Positions 10,501 through 22,374 of a stretch of 64,000 nucleotides of DNA are shown one piece after another. A program made the translations under genes and the position numbers. The stretch is taken from positions 2,108,001 to 2,172,000 of the forward strand of contig OZ017755.1 in NCBI GenBank assembly GCA_963969365.1, written 5' to 3'. Source of the DNA: Asterochloris sp. CNOR1 (taxonomy: Eukaryota; Chlorophyta; Trebouxiophyceae; Trebouxiales; Trebouxiaceae). The first letter of the stretch is position 1, and every line of letters begins with the position of its first letter. The notes beneath the pieces are model-generated. The model ran no database searches and was not told where the DNA came from. It worked only from the letters and a program-made list of their open reading frames with translations.

Positions 10501-13500
10501 ATGCTGCTGCAGCATGCTGGATGCAACAGCGCTCACCTACAGCCGCACTCTGTGCTGCCCTCTGCTCAAGCTGCCTGCCTGCACCTGCCTGGCTCAAGCT
10601 GTGCCGGCCACAGTTCGCTCACAGGCAGATCAGTGAGCTGGCAGCCCACCTGAAGGGGTGCTAGGGCGCCCTGCGTGGTCCTCTGCTTGCGTCTCCGGCC
10701 GGTGGGCGGCGGCTCGGGCTCCCAGGCCATCTGCTGGGCCTCAGCCTCCCCTGGCAGGCCCTGCGGCCCGTGCAGGCCCTCCACCTGCAGGCCGCCTGGC
10801 CCCGCCGCAGCCAGGTGCTGGTACTGCATCTGGGCGGCTCTGCTGTCTGCAGGCAGCACCAGCTTGCTGAAAGGCAGCCTCACCCTGCGCAAGCACACCA
10901 CTCACCAGCCACTTGCCACCTGTGCACCTGAGCGGCTCCATGCCATGCAGACAGCAGTGTTCCAGAATCTGGCAGCGCCAGCTAGGCTCTCCGTGGAGAA
11001 TTTGATTCCTGTCAGGCACAGCTGTGTTTGCTGACTGTACAGAAGCTGGCAGGCAGTCTGCACAGGCAGTTGGCACGGCGCGCACCATGCTGCTGCCATC
11101 ATTCCCTGGCTCTTTTTTGGGCATTGCACCAACAGCAGACACATCCGTCTGCTGGCTGCACACCCACAACGCAAGCAGGCTGGCAGGCAGCAGCCAAGTC
11201 ACAAGGTCGACTCTGCCATGCCAGAGGCCCGGCGGTGCAGCCGTCTGGCACCTCAGCACAGGCTCCAGCATGATGCACACTCATCAGTGGATGCATTTCA
11301 GGGAGGTGCGTTCAGCAGGGGCTCCCATCAGGCCCAGCCCATGTCCTTGGGGGGAGTTGCATCTTCAAGCCAGGGTGAGCTCACCAACTCCGGCCTCCTG
11401 CTTCGGAACCCCATCGCTGCCAGGCACAGCTCCATCTGGCGGCTGCATGCCGGTCACGCCGTCTGTGCCGGCCGCAGCAGGGTCCGCCTGGAGTGCTGCG
11501 CCCTCAGAAGCTGGCGCGCTGCCCACGGCTGCCTGAGCGGCACGGACCTGCGTGAGACATCAGACACATTGCATTGCTTTGCGCATTTTCTGATCTGTTT
11601 GAGCCACAATTGACGGCAGAGCAATTGTGCCCTCAGGAGGGCGGCGCAGTGCCCACTGCTGCCTGAGCAGTGCGAACCTGGACAGGAAGAGGATGGACAC
11701 TGAAGATTGCGCCATGCAGTGGTCGCTGCAGCTACAGCATGCTGCTTGAAGTGGGCGCTGACTAGTAGCAACAGCTGCAGCACAGGGGAAGGCACCACAG
11801 GCCGGACAAGACTCACGGCAAGCCCCACCTGAGCCTCAATGGCCTGGTGCTCCTCGGGGGCGGTGCTCTCAAGCTGGGAAGCTGCCTCCAGTGCCTGCTG
11901 AGCAGCAGCAGCTTCACTTCCTGCAGCACAGCACAGCAGCAATGCAGAGCTTCAATTGACTGTTGCATGTGCCATTGCTGCACAAGGGGCTTGCACTTGA
12001 GTGCTGGATAACAACTGACAACAAGGGTCAAGTGCCCACCAAGATTGCTGCCCCACAGGCCACAACAGCAAGCCTGCAGGCACTTCTTTGAGGGTTGCGG
12101 GGAGGATAGCGGACACTCAAAGTAACACCTGACTGGGACTCCAAGACAGCCCAACTGGACAGGCATGCCGCAGCCTCCACAAGGATACCTGTGACTGCTT
12201 GGCCACAAGCAGCAACACGTAGCTCAGCCCGCAACTGACAAGCCAGGACGTCGTAACTCTGAGACGCCTCATTGACGCAGGTACGCTGCGCACCTGGCAT
12301 CTCAGTGATGGTATCTGGTGCTGCCATGGCCACGCTGGCAGGGCCATAGGCAGCCGACACAGGCATCCCCTCGCTGCCAGGAGCGCCAGGCACCTGCAGG
12401 CAGCAAGACTGACTGTTGGGTTTGGGAGAACCCCAGCTGGTCATGGACAGCAATCCTGATGGCCACACCTGATGGACATCTGCGTCAGCCATGCTGTGGC
12501 CGTCCATCAGAGTCCGTGCCATATGTAGCTGGAGAAGGCCACAGGGGGCACACACAGACTCTGCCGCCACCCACCTGCTGCACGCAGCCACAGGTAGCAG
12601 CTGCAGACAGCCACAGTGCAGCAATCCAACGGCCTGGGACTGGGGATGTGCCAGCAGCGGGCCATGTGCTTGAGTCAGATGTTGTGTTGGCCACATGGCT
12701 GTCCTCCACAGGTCTGTGCCAGGCATCATGGGGCGAGGATACCTGCCGCTGTGATGCATCTGCTGCATGCATCAGAGCTGGACATCTAAGCCGCCCAGCT
12801 GCTGGCCGTTAGAGCCAAGGGCCCGCTCTGCCTCCCAGCTGGGTCGACAGGCCAGCCAGCAGCTGCACGTGCAGCTGGAACCCGAAGCCCCATTCATCCC
12901 CCACCCTCTCACTCAGACCCAGGAATGCAGAGACCATGAGAAGGCTACCTGCTGCATGTAGCCGCCCAGCTGGGCAGACAGTCCAGCCAGCAGCTGGGCA
13001 TGCGCCTGGATCAGGCCCTGCATCTCCGCCTCAGCTGCGTTGTGGCTGTCCACCACTGCCTTCTGGAAATCTGGCCACTGCTCCATGCGGCGAATGGTGG
13101 CCAGCTGCGGGATCTTCGCTGCCCACTTCTCCCCCCACGGCTCCTGCAACTTGAGCACCGCATCCTGCAGGCACAGGACGGGCCCCTTCCCACCAAGTCC
13201 ATTGGCCACAAAAATGCCAAGACAGCGAAACAGCACAGCAGGGCTGCCCAGATTGGTCAGTCTCCCAGTGGGCAGCTGACTCTAGTGGAGAAGGCCTGGC
13301 CCAAAATAGCACACCCAGCAATGCCAGCCATGCTGCCGCACCTCGGCTTTCCTCGACAAGCAGGTCACGTGTGGGACCAGGTGCAGCGCTCAGTGGAGAA
13401 AATGCACTGCTGTGTAGCCGATATTGCAGTGAGGGATTCTTTGCACCTGCATTGACAGCTGCTGCGCCCTATGCATGTCGCCCAGAGCAGGCTGCGATGG

Positions 13501-16500
13501 CTGCAAGAACCCCCACAGGGGCCAGCTTGCAACAGGCAACGTCTCAGGTCTGGGGCAGCCAGCACATGCGCACAGGCCCCAAGGGCTGCAGGAACCGATT
13601 TCACTCAGCTTGCAGCAAGGTAAAGGCAACAGAGCAGGCAGCCCACCTGCATGAAGACCTGCCGCGCCCAGTGCAGGAAGCGCAGCGCTGGCCCGTACTG
13701 GTGCAGGTGTTGTCCTGGCTCAGCGTACAGCAAGCGATCGCTCAGGTCCGGAATGGCCACCTCCAGCAGAGCCTCTGGCACTGGCACATTGCGCCCCACA
13801 CTGTGCTGAGTCATCAGATCGGGGCCCCACCCACCCATCTCAATCAAGGCGTCAATGCTGCAGGCAGATGCGCTGCAGTGTCTCAATGGCTGCGGCAAGT
13901 GATGAGGTCATGGCCCCTGCCCTTATCTGAATCAGCATCGCAGGCAGTGCAGCACGCAGGAGGTTGCATTGCAGTCAATGCTGCACGCAGGGGGGTGCTG
14001 CGGTCAAGGCAGTAGTGTTGCAGTAATGTGCAGCCCACGCAACCAGACTCAGCTGGGGACCTGACAGAATCTTGCATTTGACTAAACCTCGCAGTCCTTC
14101 TCAACATAAGCACCCCACACCAGCCTGCTCACAGACATCAGGGACATGCGAACCCATCCTTGGCAGCCTGCCGGGCGTGCACTCACTTGGGCACAGCCTT
14201 GGCTCTTGCGTAGCCCTCCCCCAGCGCATGCAACTTGGACAGGCTCAGCGCGGTGCAGTGCAGGATCACACAGCTCTTGCCGGCGGTCCCAGGCACAGGG
14301 TCGCAGCTGACGCCTGCAGGCAACCGAGATGGTGTCCTGATGGGCTGGTTTGAGCGAGCATGCGGCCTGGGAGCCTCCTCCAGACATCTGCTGCTGGCCA
14401 TGGAGTGCTTGTGAGCAGCAGCCGAGAACTGCAACAAAATTTCGATATGGCACAGCTGCATCAGGCTAGGCTTGATGGGGCAGCAGATTGCCATGCATGA
14501 TGCAATGTGGCCCTGCATGACCCAACAGCGCCTGCGCGCATCTGTGCTGGGCAGCTTCACAGCAACCAACTGCCTGCAGCGTGTCATGCTGGGGCTCCCG
14601 CACATGAGCAGCGGCGCCCGCCTGCAGCTTGGCTGAGTAACAAAGGACGCAGCAGGCTGCCTAGCCTCAGCTGCAACCTCTGCAGCACTCTAAATGGGGT
14701 TGCTCTGCTTGCCTGGGGCCAGGTGCTAACTGACCCGAGCTGCATGAGCCCCTCACTATGTAACACAGCCCTTACAGCAAAAGCTGCTGACCTAACCTGC
14801 ATCCTCCAGAGTGGCGTCCTCATGTGCTTGATCAGTTATGTCATCAAGCACTCCAGTCAAAAACACATCAGGATTCAACGATCGCTCAGCTGCACACCAC
14901 AGTGCAGTCCTCAAGTGCGCAGTCCAGACACACACTGCAGGTCTGCACCAGGAACTGTCCTCTCCCCTGAAACCTGCATCCTCCCTGGCCTTGTTTGACA
15001 TTAGTATAGTCAGGTCCATGCTCCAAATGACCGAGGTCAGGCACTGGAACCACAACCTTCTGCTGGGAAGGGCAGCCTGCTCAAGACCAGGACGTCCGCC
15101 CGCTCATAGCTGCTGCCACAGCTGCCCTGTGGCTACATGTGCTCGCTCAGCGTGCCGAGGCCCAGTGGCTGCCTAGAAGAGGCTCACCTGCATCCTCTAG
15201 TGCCTTCCTCATGTGCTTGCTCAGCGTGCCCGAGGCGAGGCGCTGAGAACCGGGCGAGTTGGGGGCACGCACCACATGCCGGCACAGGGAAGCCTCCGTC
15301 ACCGAGCCTGGGCTCCCAAACTCCATGAGGGAGAGGTCCACCAGCGCCGAGATGGGGCAGATGGTGACGTCCCTGAATCTGCACCAGCCATCAAGGACTT
15401 GGTGTTGAAGTCCAGCTGCAATCTGTTGAGTCTGTGGCAAGAGGCTGAAGCTGTCCAGATGCGGGGTGGCATGATGCATCAAGGCCCAAGCTTTCTGACA
15501 GAGCACAGTTTGTGCGGCCGCTTGGAAGTACGCTGGGGTTGCAACTGCACCCTGCAGCCCCTTATGGCAGCATGCACGGCTGCCAGGCCAGTCCCACCAA
15601 GTGGGCACCAGCTTACACCAAATATCACAGCGGCACCTAGCAGCTCATGCACCTGATGTCCATCCAGCAGCAGGCCGCCACCACCTAAATGGCAGTCCAA
15701 ACACCTCCCAGGGCCTTCAATCCCAACTGGGTACTGCCCCCCACACACGCATGCTGGATTGGCTGCAGGTGGAGACAAATTGCTGCTACGGTGAATGAAT
15801 TGCCCAGCAGCAGAACAGCAGCGGCAGCATGTACAAGTGCCTGGCCTGTCCCTTAAAGCGCACACCGCCCAGAACACAGGCTGCATCAGCACCAGGCAGG
15901 CGCACAAGACCAGCTAAGATGCATGCAATGCCCAGCAGCAGGCTGTCACAGCCCATCTAAGGCGCGTGTCTACCAATTGCACTTGCTGCCACACCAGATG
16001 CTGCATCAGCGCCAGCAAGGGCATAGGGACAACCATGATGTGTGCAGCACTCTGCAAAATTGACATGTGCAAAGATTGCAACTGACTGACATGTCACCCT
16101 CTGGTGGCAAACGCCTGACGCTCAGGCTGCCCAGCAGCTGGCCAGGACAGCCAACCTGTGCGGCATGCACATCCGCCAGGCCAGCCACCCTCAAGTGGGC
16201 GGCGCCCAAAGCGCTGCATCAGCAGCAGAGCTCTCCACAGCCATCCTGTCGGATGAAAGACTGCATGGCCCACACCAGATGGACAGCGAATGCACAACTG
16301 CCCCTCCCCCTTCATCCCCCCTCCCACACCCCCATGAATCCTGTCCAATTCAGATGCATAGCAGCTGTCAAGATGCATGCAGCGCACAGCAGCAGACAGC
16401 GCACCTGGCAGCGAGGGTGGTCGTCTGTGGCCCGAATCCCTTCTCCAAGCTTGCGGCCCGCACTCCGATGGCTGGGTCTGGCCCTGTGTTGTTGCCCAGC

Positions 16501-17342
16501 TTGACTTTGGCCAAGCCGTGCCAGCGCAGGTCAAACATTGCATCCGGGCGGGCACAGGTTCCGCTCATGTAGGAAAGGGCAAATCTGAGCAGCAGGCCCC
16601 AGTGACCTGTCTTCTCTGCCAGAGACTGGAACATGCCCTGCAGCACTTGCGGCAGGTCAGCCCAGCTTGGCCTGTGTCACCCAGAGTCTGCAACCTGGTC
16701 TGCAGCATCCCAAGCCCCATCAGCAGAGTTCTCTGCCAGGGACTGCACCATGCGCTGCAGGATCTGTCAGTGCCTGGGCAATTGGCCCTGCACATGCCAG
16801 TCTGTGACTTGCTTGCCAGTCTGTGAGTTGCTGAGCAGTAAGAAGCATGCTGGGAACAAGGGGGACACCCGGCAACCCAGGGCGCGGACTTGCAGCATGC
16901 AACTCGAAAGCCTTGGAGCGTTCATGCAGAGAGGTGTTTTCAAGCATAGCCCCAGCAGCCCAGGCCTGTTCTGTGCTGACCTGCTTAAGCTGCTGCTCTG
17001 ACATCTTGTTGCTCTCTGGGATGGCACTGGCCTGCTCCATGGCAGAGCTCATTACGGTAGTGAGCCTGAAGGGCTGGTCAAGGCTAGCGGGCAGAGTCAC
17101 TGGGGTTGGTGGCTGCCACTGAGCCCCGGCCCCCTGCCAACTGACCGGTGCAGTTCCCTCTCCTCTCTGGGCGTCAGATGAGGTGGGCAGGTCAGGTAGA
17201 GCAGGTTCTGTTGAATCACCTAAAAACGACTTAAACGTTTTCCCTGAACAAAGGAGTTCAGATCATCAAGAGCTCGGATCGCTAGCTGCTCAAGGCTTTG
17301 GTGAGCTCTGGACGTCATCTTGCCCTTTGTCAGAGTATTCAT
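7501..17342 (-). CDS. Tyrosine-recombinase/Ndc10-like fold protein with basic coiled tail, 15 exons
   Basis: Exons: 17342-17324 (tentative), 17243-16981, 16637-16405, 15372-15188, 14313-14187, 13857-13647, 13164-12949, 12393-12294, 11920-11829, 11547-11385, 10846-10650, 10062-9867, 9065-8998, 8714-8571, 7698-7501; about 803 residues, and all joins keep phase. Residues ~105-345 resemble the catalytic domain of tyrosine recombinases or Crypton/Ndc10-type DNA-binding proteins: LLRFALSYMSGTCARPDAMF fits the 'TG-R' box I, followed by RDVTICPISALVDL, LSKHMRKALEDAG, and ALIEMGGWGPDLMTQHS fits the box II helix region. The box II H-x-x-R and the Tyr nucleophile are not apparent, so a catalytically dead, domesticated DNA-binding role is inferred. 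The tail has GRRRKQR and GKRKRG basic clusters (nuclear signals?), VIQQLEEELQQ coil, an eight-Ala run and a Pro/Ala-rich end. The intron after the 9065-8998 exon uses a GC donor. The 5' end is uncertain. Confidence 0.6.
8464..8566 (+). other. Possible antisense terminal exon
   Basis: On the plus strand, after an acceptor-like 'gtgcag', an open segment reads VNLAAKTQYSNFWDAA then TTTAAPVQSAARKFED and a stop. It lies inside the last intron of the minus-strand gene. A second plus-strand piece at about 8085-8198 reads RPVLAICNKSDLSSW and ends at a 'CAG|GTGAGC' donor; NKxD is a GTPase guanine-binding motif. I could not find further exons, so this is a weak candidate for a nested gene. Confidence 0.2.
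9130..9170 (-). repeat. Intronic echo of exon at 9065-8998
   Basis: Read on the minus strand, this copy encodes VVQHLEEELRP, against VIQQLEEELQQ in the real exon, about 95 bp upstream in transcript sense. It lies in the preceding intron and copies the acceptor-side exon edge. Confidence 0.6.
9179..9198 (+). repeat. Poly-G run (20 G)
   Basis: Twenty consecutive guanines (cytosines in the transcript of the minus-strand gene), located in an intron. This is a likely polymerase-slippage and assembly-length artefact site. Confidence 0.9.
16725..16770 (-). repeat. Intronic echo of exon at 16637-16405 (acceptor edge)
   Basis: On the minus strand this reads RMVQSLAENSADG after a CTGCAG acceptor, against GMFQSLAEKTGHWG in the exon 120 bp downstream. 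The downstream copy continues into the long conserved exon and keeps phase, so it is the real one. Confidence 0.65.
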
Positions 17343-20300
17343 GGCTCAGGTCATGTCGGCGGCTGCATGCGTCCAAGGCGGTGATGCAAACACAGTGCTC
17401 CCTCTACTGACTCTCTGAGGACATGCACGGCAGGAATCGAACATACACATTGTGCCACTGCTGAGCCTGGGCCCTGCTTCATGAGCTTGCATCATGTGCT
17501 GCCTCATCTGCTTGTGCTGAGCATGGAGTGCATTGTGCGTGGCAACTGCACTGCACACAGAATCTACGTCGGTGCTGACTGCGCATCACTGAGAGCCCCG
17601 TTCCTCTGAACGCTCAGTGTGGCCTGGGCGCAGCTGAGCGTATGATACTGTGGGCCAGAGGGATCGTGCCCAGCCTGGAAGCATGTGCAGTGATCCTGTG
17701 AGCTGCAGATCTGTGTTGCACAACATACTGACGGCTGCCGCCTGTCATGCAGCCTGGCTCATGCTTGCCTGCAGGCCTAGAGGGCAGGTGGCTGTTGAAC
17801 ACTTACTTCTGCAGCATGGGGCATGCACAACCAGTCGACATCTGCTCAATGGGCGACAGTGGCTCTGTGACGCGATCTGGTGGCTGCTTTGAGGTGAGCT
17901 CACTCTTTCAGCCATTGAAAGCCCCTCGGTACACAGCTGCATCTCTACACTGGCAAATCTGGGCAAGGTGCCTTGTGCGTGTTTGCACATCATGGCTGTC
18001 TGCACAATGCTTGACAACATGTGTGCTGGTGGCCCGCCGCATCTACACGAGTCCCCTGATCCGAGCACAGCCCCCCCTCACCCCTCTTCAGCCAGCCCAC
18101 CACCCCTTCTCCCTCACACAAACGCCACGCACATGCGCGCACAAGCTCCCAGTAGAGGCGTTGCCTGGCATAAGCCACCCCGCTCCTGTTGCCAGGTGGT
18201 TGCTGGGAGCTCAGACAAACTGCAATGCCAGACATAAACCGGTGCTGATCCCTCCTCCCGTGGACACGCACTGACCTGTCTCGCTGGCACATGCTTTCCA
18301 AGCTGGACCTGACTATGTCTTCAACAAATCTCTCAGGCGCCTGCCCTTGCCACTGCAGGCACATTGTGGCTCAAGGTGCCTTGCTAGGGCAACAAGAGCA
18401 CAGCCAGCCATGACTCATTCATCTTCTGTCTAGGAACTTACATTCAGGCAAGCCCAGAAGGCTGCCTGGGCAACATAGCATTACTCTTGTTGGGCGTCCA
18501 GCCTCCATGCACACTTTGTACCCCGGACAGCCTTGCCCATCAGTGCCTGGCATGTCCCTGTCTTGTGTGCTACATCGATCAGGGGTCTCGTGTTGCGGCT
18601 TGTGCAGTCTGGTGCGCAAGTTGTGTCTAACAGCACTCCCAACATGCTGCAGGGCTCCATGAGCTAGCCTTCACACCGGCCAACCGGCATGAGTACTTCA
18701 ACAGTTCATCTTCCAGACACGGTGAGATTTGATGTGCTGGTCTGGGAGTTGCCAAGTCCAGCCTTCTTGCCACGGCTGGGGTAGCCCTTGTGCAGTGACC
18801 CTTGCTGCTCACAGATGTGCTGATATTGAGTTGGTTCACTGTCTGATAGGAAGCTGAGCGGGCTTCTGCCATGCCTGCTTCAGTGCCATTTATTGGGTGA
18901 CCACATTGCCCTGCACCCTGCAGGATTGCTCGCAGCACCTGAGGACTGAAGAGGCATTGAGATCACAGACTTGGGGCCCTAGGTGAGGCACCACACTCTG
19001 GTTTGTTGGCTACTTGCATTTGCATGAGGGCTCAGCTGCATCGGCCTGTTGTGACTGCCCAAGTACTGCTCAGTGATGACACCCAATTTCTGTGATAGGA
19101 ACGTGCCGTCTGATCTGAGTGATTGTTAAACCAAACGTCCTGAGAGCAGTCATGCTGAGCAGCACCTCTGCTGCATGTGGGTGTTGGAACTGCGTTGAGA
19201 TTGGAGCTTTGCTGTGCCATGATGCACTGCTGCACTGTTACCATGTGCATTGTGGCCCAGCCTCTCAGCAACCCTGTTGCACTGCACTGTGGGTTAGGTG
19301 GGGCTGCTGGACTGTGATGAAACAATTTGATCTGTCAATCCCCCGAAAGGCATCAGCCTGATGTGGATTCAGTCAAATACCCTCTAAGAAGTACTGAGTC
19401 TTGCATGCCGCAGCCCCCCCTGCCTGCCCTTGAGCTCGGTTGCACTGCATATGTGGTGGGCACCACCTCATTCAGCCAGCTTGCTCTTCAAGACCACCTT
19501 TGAGCGCTGCCTGGAATGCATCCTTCATGCCCCTTGTTACCTGACACTCTTGCCTGCATCTGTCTGTGCTCACAAGGGCCTGGCCTGGGATGATTGCTTC
19601 TTATTGGAATTACCGTCTGATTCATGAGGATAACATGCGGCTTGACTGAGGCCTCCACATGCCCTGTGGTGCAGGCTGTGGCTGAAGGCCAGCACCAGCT
19701 CTGGCGCTGCAGTGCATGTGAGGTGAGCAGGTAGAGAGTGGCAACTCTTGTGCATGTCTGGTTGAAGCACCTCTGTGCTGCTTAACCAGTTTCCTGGCAG
19801 CCTGATCATGGCCAGCACAACCCCTGCTGCATTCATCCGGCGGCATTGGCCAGTCTTTGCACATCTTGGTCTTTGTGCACCTTGGGCAGGCAGCCTTACA
19901 GGGCTGCTGGTGCCAGCCTGCCGCAGTCATGCCCCATCTTCTCTCACTGTCCTGGCTGCCCTGCGGCATCGGGGCAGTCAGAGTGGCTGTGGGATCCCCA
20001 GAGGGCACACAATCACTGCAGCATGTTGAGTCGGCGCTGTGAGAGCCTGTGTTTTCATGGCCAGTCTCGGTATGACCACTGCCGAATAACTGTCTGCAAC
20101 ATGACCCCCTCATCTGCTTTGCAGGCTGGCACAGAGCGCTCTCCAATGGCCTCAGCACACGGCTTGCTGGTGTGCTTGAGCTGCAGAGCGCTGCCTCACA
20201 CTCATGTCCTCCAACAGGCTGCTTGCTCACTCACCCACCGACAGGTGAGGCCATTGGGGCTCTGCAAAGCTGCTGCAGCTGACATTTGCATTGCTGCATG

Positions 20301-22374
20301 CCCCATGGTCTGTGCTGGGCTACAGCCTGGCGGGGGTGCCACACACATTGCTGCAGAGCCTGCCCTGCTGCCTTTCCCAGGCCGGGTGCTGCATGTGTGT
20401 GCTGGGCAATGAGGACACTTTCCCCGTCTGTGCGACGTTGATGACACCACTGCGACACTGTCCTCTTCGGAGGCCAAGCCAGTAAAGCTGAGCCCAATGC
20501 ACACCTCATCACAGCATGCTTTGCTTGTGGTGTGCCTGCTTAGTACTGCCTGTCTTGACTACCTCTTCTGGGCATTTATTTTGCCTGCACTGATTCTTGC
20601 TGCATCTGTCTCTGCACTTGAGCGCTCAGCCAGAAGATGACAAAACTTTTAGATGACGAATCTGCAGCCCTTGTGGCAGTGTTGACAAGCACTTGTCTGA
20701 TGGCCGCTGCTGCAAGTTTGCATGCCTGTGCATGTCTTTGGAGCATCAAGTGATGACACAAACTTAATTAGATGTCAGAGCTGCAGGGTCCATTCAGCCC
20801 TAAAGCACTTAGGTGACGACGAACTGAGGCATTTGTCTGATGATGCTGACACTCCTTCCGTTCACTGCAGGCTTGAGCCATGTGGCTGCTGACAAAGAGC
20901 CTTGATTGCGTGAATGTTTGATACATCCAGGTGAGCTGCTAAGCCTGCAGCACTGCAAAGCATGGCACTGAGCATGGTAGCATTAGCCTGTATTCTGTGA
21001 GAGCTTGCAATGATGACCACTTTAGATCGGTGGCGGACCTGCCACTGCTGAAGCGCAAACCGTGATGGCGGAATCTAAGGGTCTGAGCAACACTACCACA
21101 TATTGGTTTTTGAGTTTGCTTCCTATCTGGACAGGGTGCACATGCCAATTTGCCCCTTGCAGCTGTTCTTGTGCAGTTGTGAGGCTTCCTTGATTTGGCA
21201 AAGATTGAGTCGCGGTGGCCTGGGCATGGTGAAGCTGGCCCAGCCGGAACTGACATTCTTCGTGCTGCCGGCAATGGGCTCCTACCAAATCAGGCTGCTG
21301 CACATGCTGCAGGTGTGGAATGAATGGAGGACCAACAAAGCAGGCAAGGGGTTCAGGATGGCGTTTGATGGTGTCTACTTGACATTGAAACAGTCACTGC
21401 TCCTGTATGTCCTACCCATGTTAACCAAGCTGGAAACAGCTCCAGTTTGTAATTCGAATGGTCAAGCACAGATTCAAGGACTCAGGGTATCAGACAAAGA
21501 GCACATATTCAGAGAGAGGTGCTAAGGCTGTGCCAAATGTAGTGAGCTCCTGGGCTGGCAGTTTCACCCTGAGTGCATCTCCCACTGAGGACAAGGGAGC
21601 TCCTGCAATCTGATGTGTTGCAGCAAGCTGACTAAATGAGCTGCCTCAGTAGAGGTCAGATGTCCAGGGAAGATTGCAGATGCACCGGGAGACCCCCTGC
21701 AGCTGGCTCAGCACTGTCAGCCCATCCCATTGATTGCCAGACTGTCTATATACGTAGTCTGAAAAGCCTGCAGGTCCCCTCACAGACAGCCGCATGAACA
21801 CCTGCTGCCAGACAGATTGTCAGACCCCTGGAATGCCAGCCTAGAGGAAATCAGAGAACGATGGCTTGAGCTTCAAGAGATAACCCTATCGATCTCATTG
21901 AAATGAGAGTGCTAGCAGCAGACTCTTCTGTCCTGAGCAGAGGTGTCAGATGGACATCTGGAGGTCAAGAAGTGCCATGCTGCGTTGTGGATTTCGCATT
22001 GTGCAATCTCAGCTTGCAGGAGTCTGCAAGGCTCTGCCAGCAAGCCAGATCAATGCCAGGTTGTCGAAGGTCTGCCTCGACAGATCCTGCCATGTCATCA
22101 GAGGCAATGGTAGCCCGCAGCTGCACACTGGGTCAGCACAGACATGGCAGAGATTTCCTGGAGGGGTGGCTCGGCCAGCAGGGTCCCCAACTGCAGCAAT
22201 GGCGAGGCAGGTACAACAAATTTGGCCAGAGGCAAGACAGCTCTTAAGGAATATGAGGACCTCAGCACATCCAGGGCAGCGCTTTGAGGTGGGATTGTAC
22301 TTAAAGGTGGCATGTCTGGTGCACTACAGGCACCAGCATAGGCTCCATTTCTTACTTCTGGACAATCTCTGCAG
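17343..22374. other. Five-kilobase stretch with no defensible gene
   Basis: I found no gene I can close in frame. Exon-like pieces flanked by plausible plus-strand acceptors and donors are 18925-18990 (reading DCSQHLRTEEALRSQTWGPR), 19665-19712 (AVAEGQHQLWRCSACE, phase 0 to 0) and 20125-20244 (ending HVLQQAACSLTHRQ, phase 0 to 0). A possible start exon near 17849-17893 reads MGDSGSVTRSGGCFE before a GTGAGC donor. The missing N-terminal exons of the rhomboid gene may also lie at its right end. A retroelement-like ORF is listed separately. Confidence 0.4.
21115..21525 (+). mobile_element. Possible non-LTR retrotransposon remnant
   Basis: An open frame reads IWQRLSRGGLGMVKL, then PELTFFVLPAMGSYQIRLL and HMLQVWNEWRT. 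The 'RGGLG' block followed by a Leu-rich helix and a 'W' is typical of the stretch just after the reverse-transcriptase domain in LINE-type ORF2 proteins of green algae. No YADD motif, endonuclease or poly-A tail is visible, so this would be a short dead fragment. It could equally be an unrelated ORF. Confidence 0.3.
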
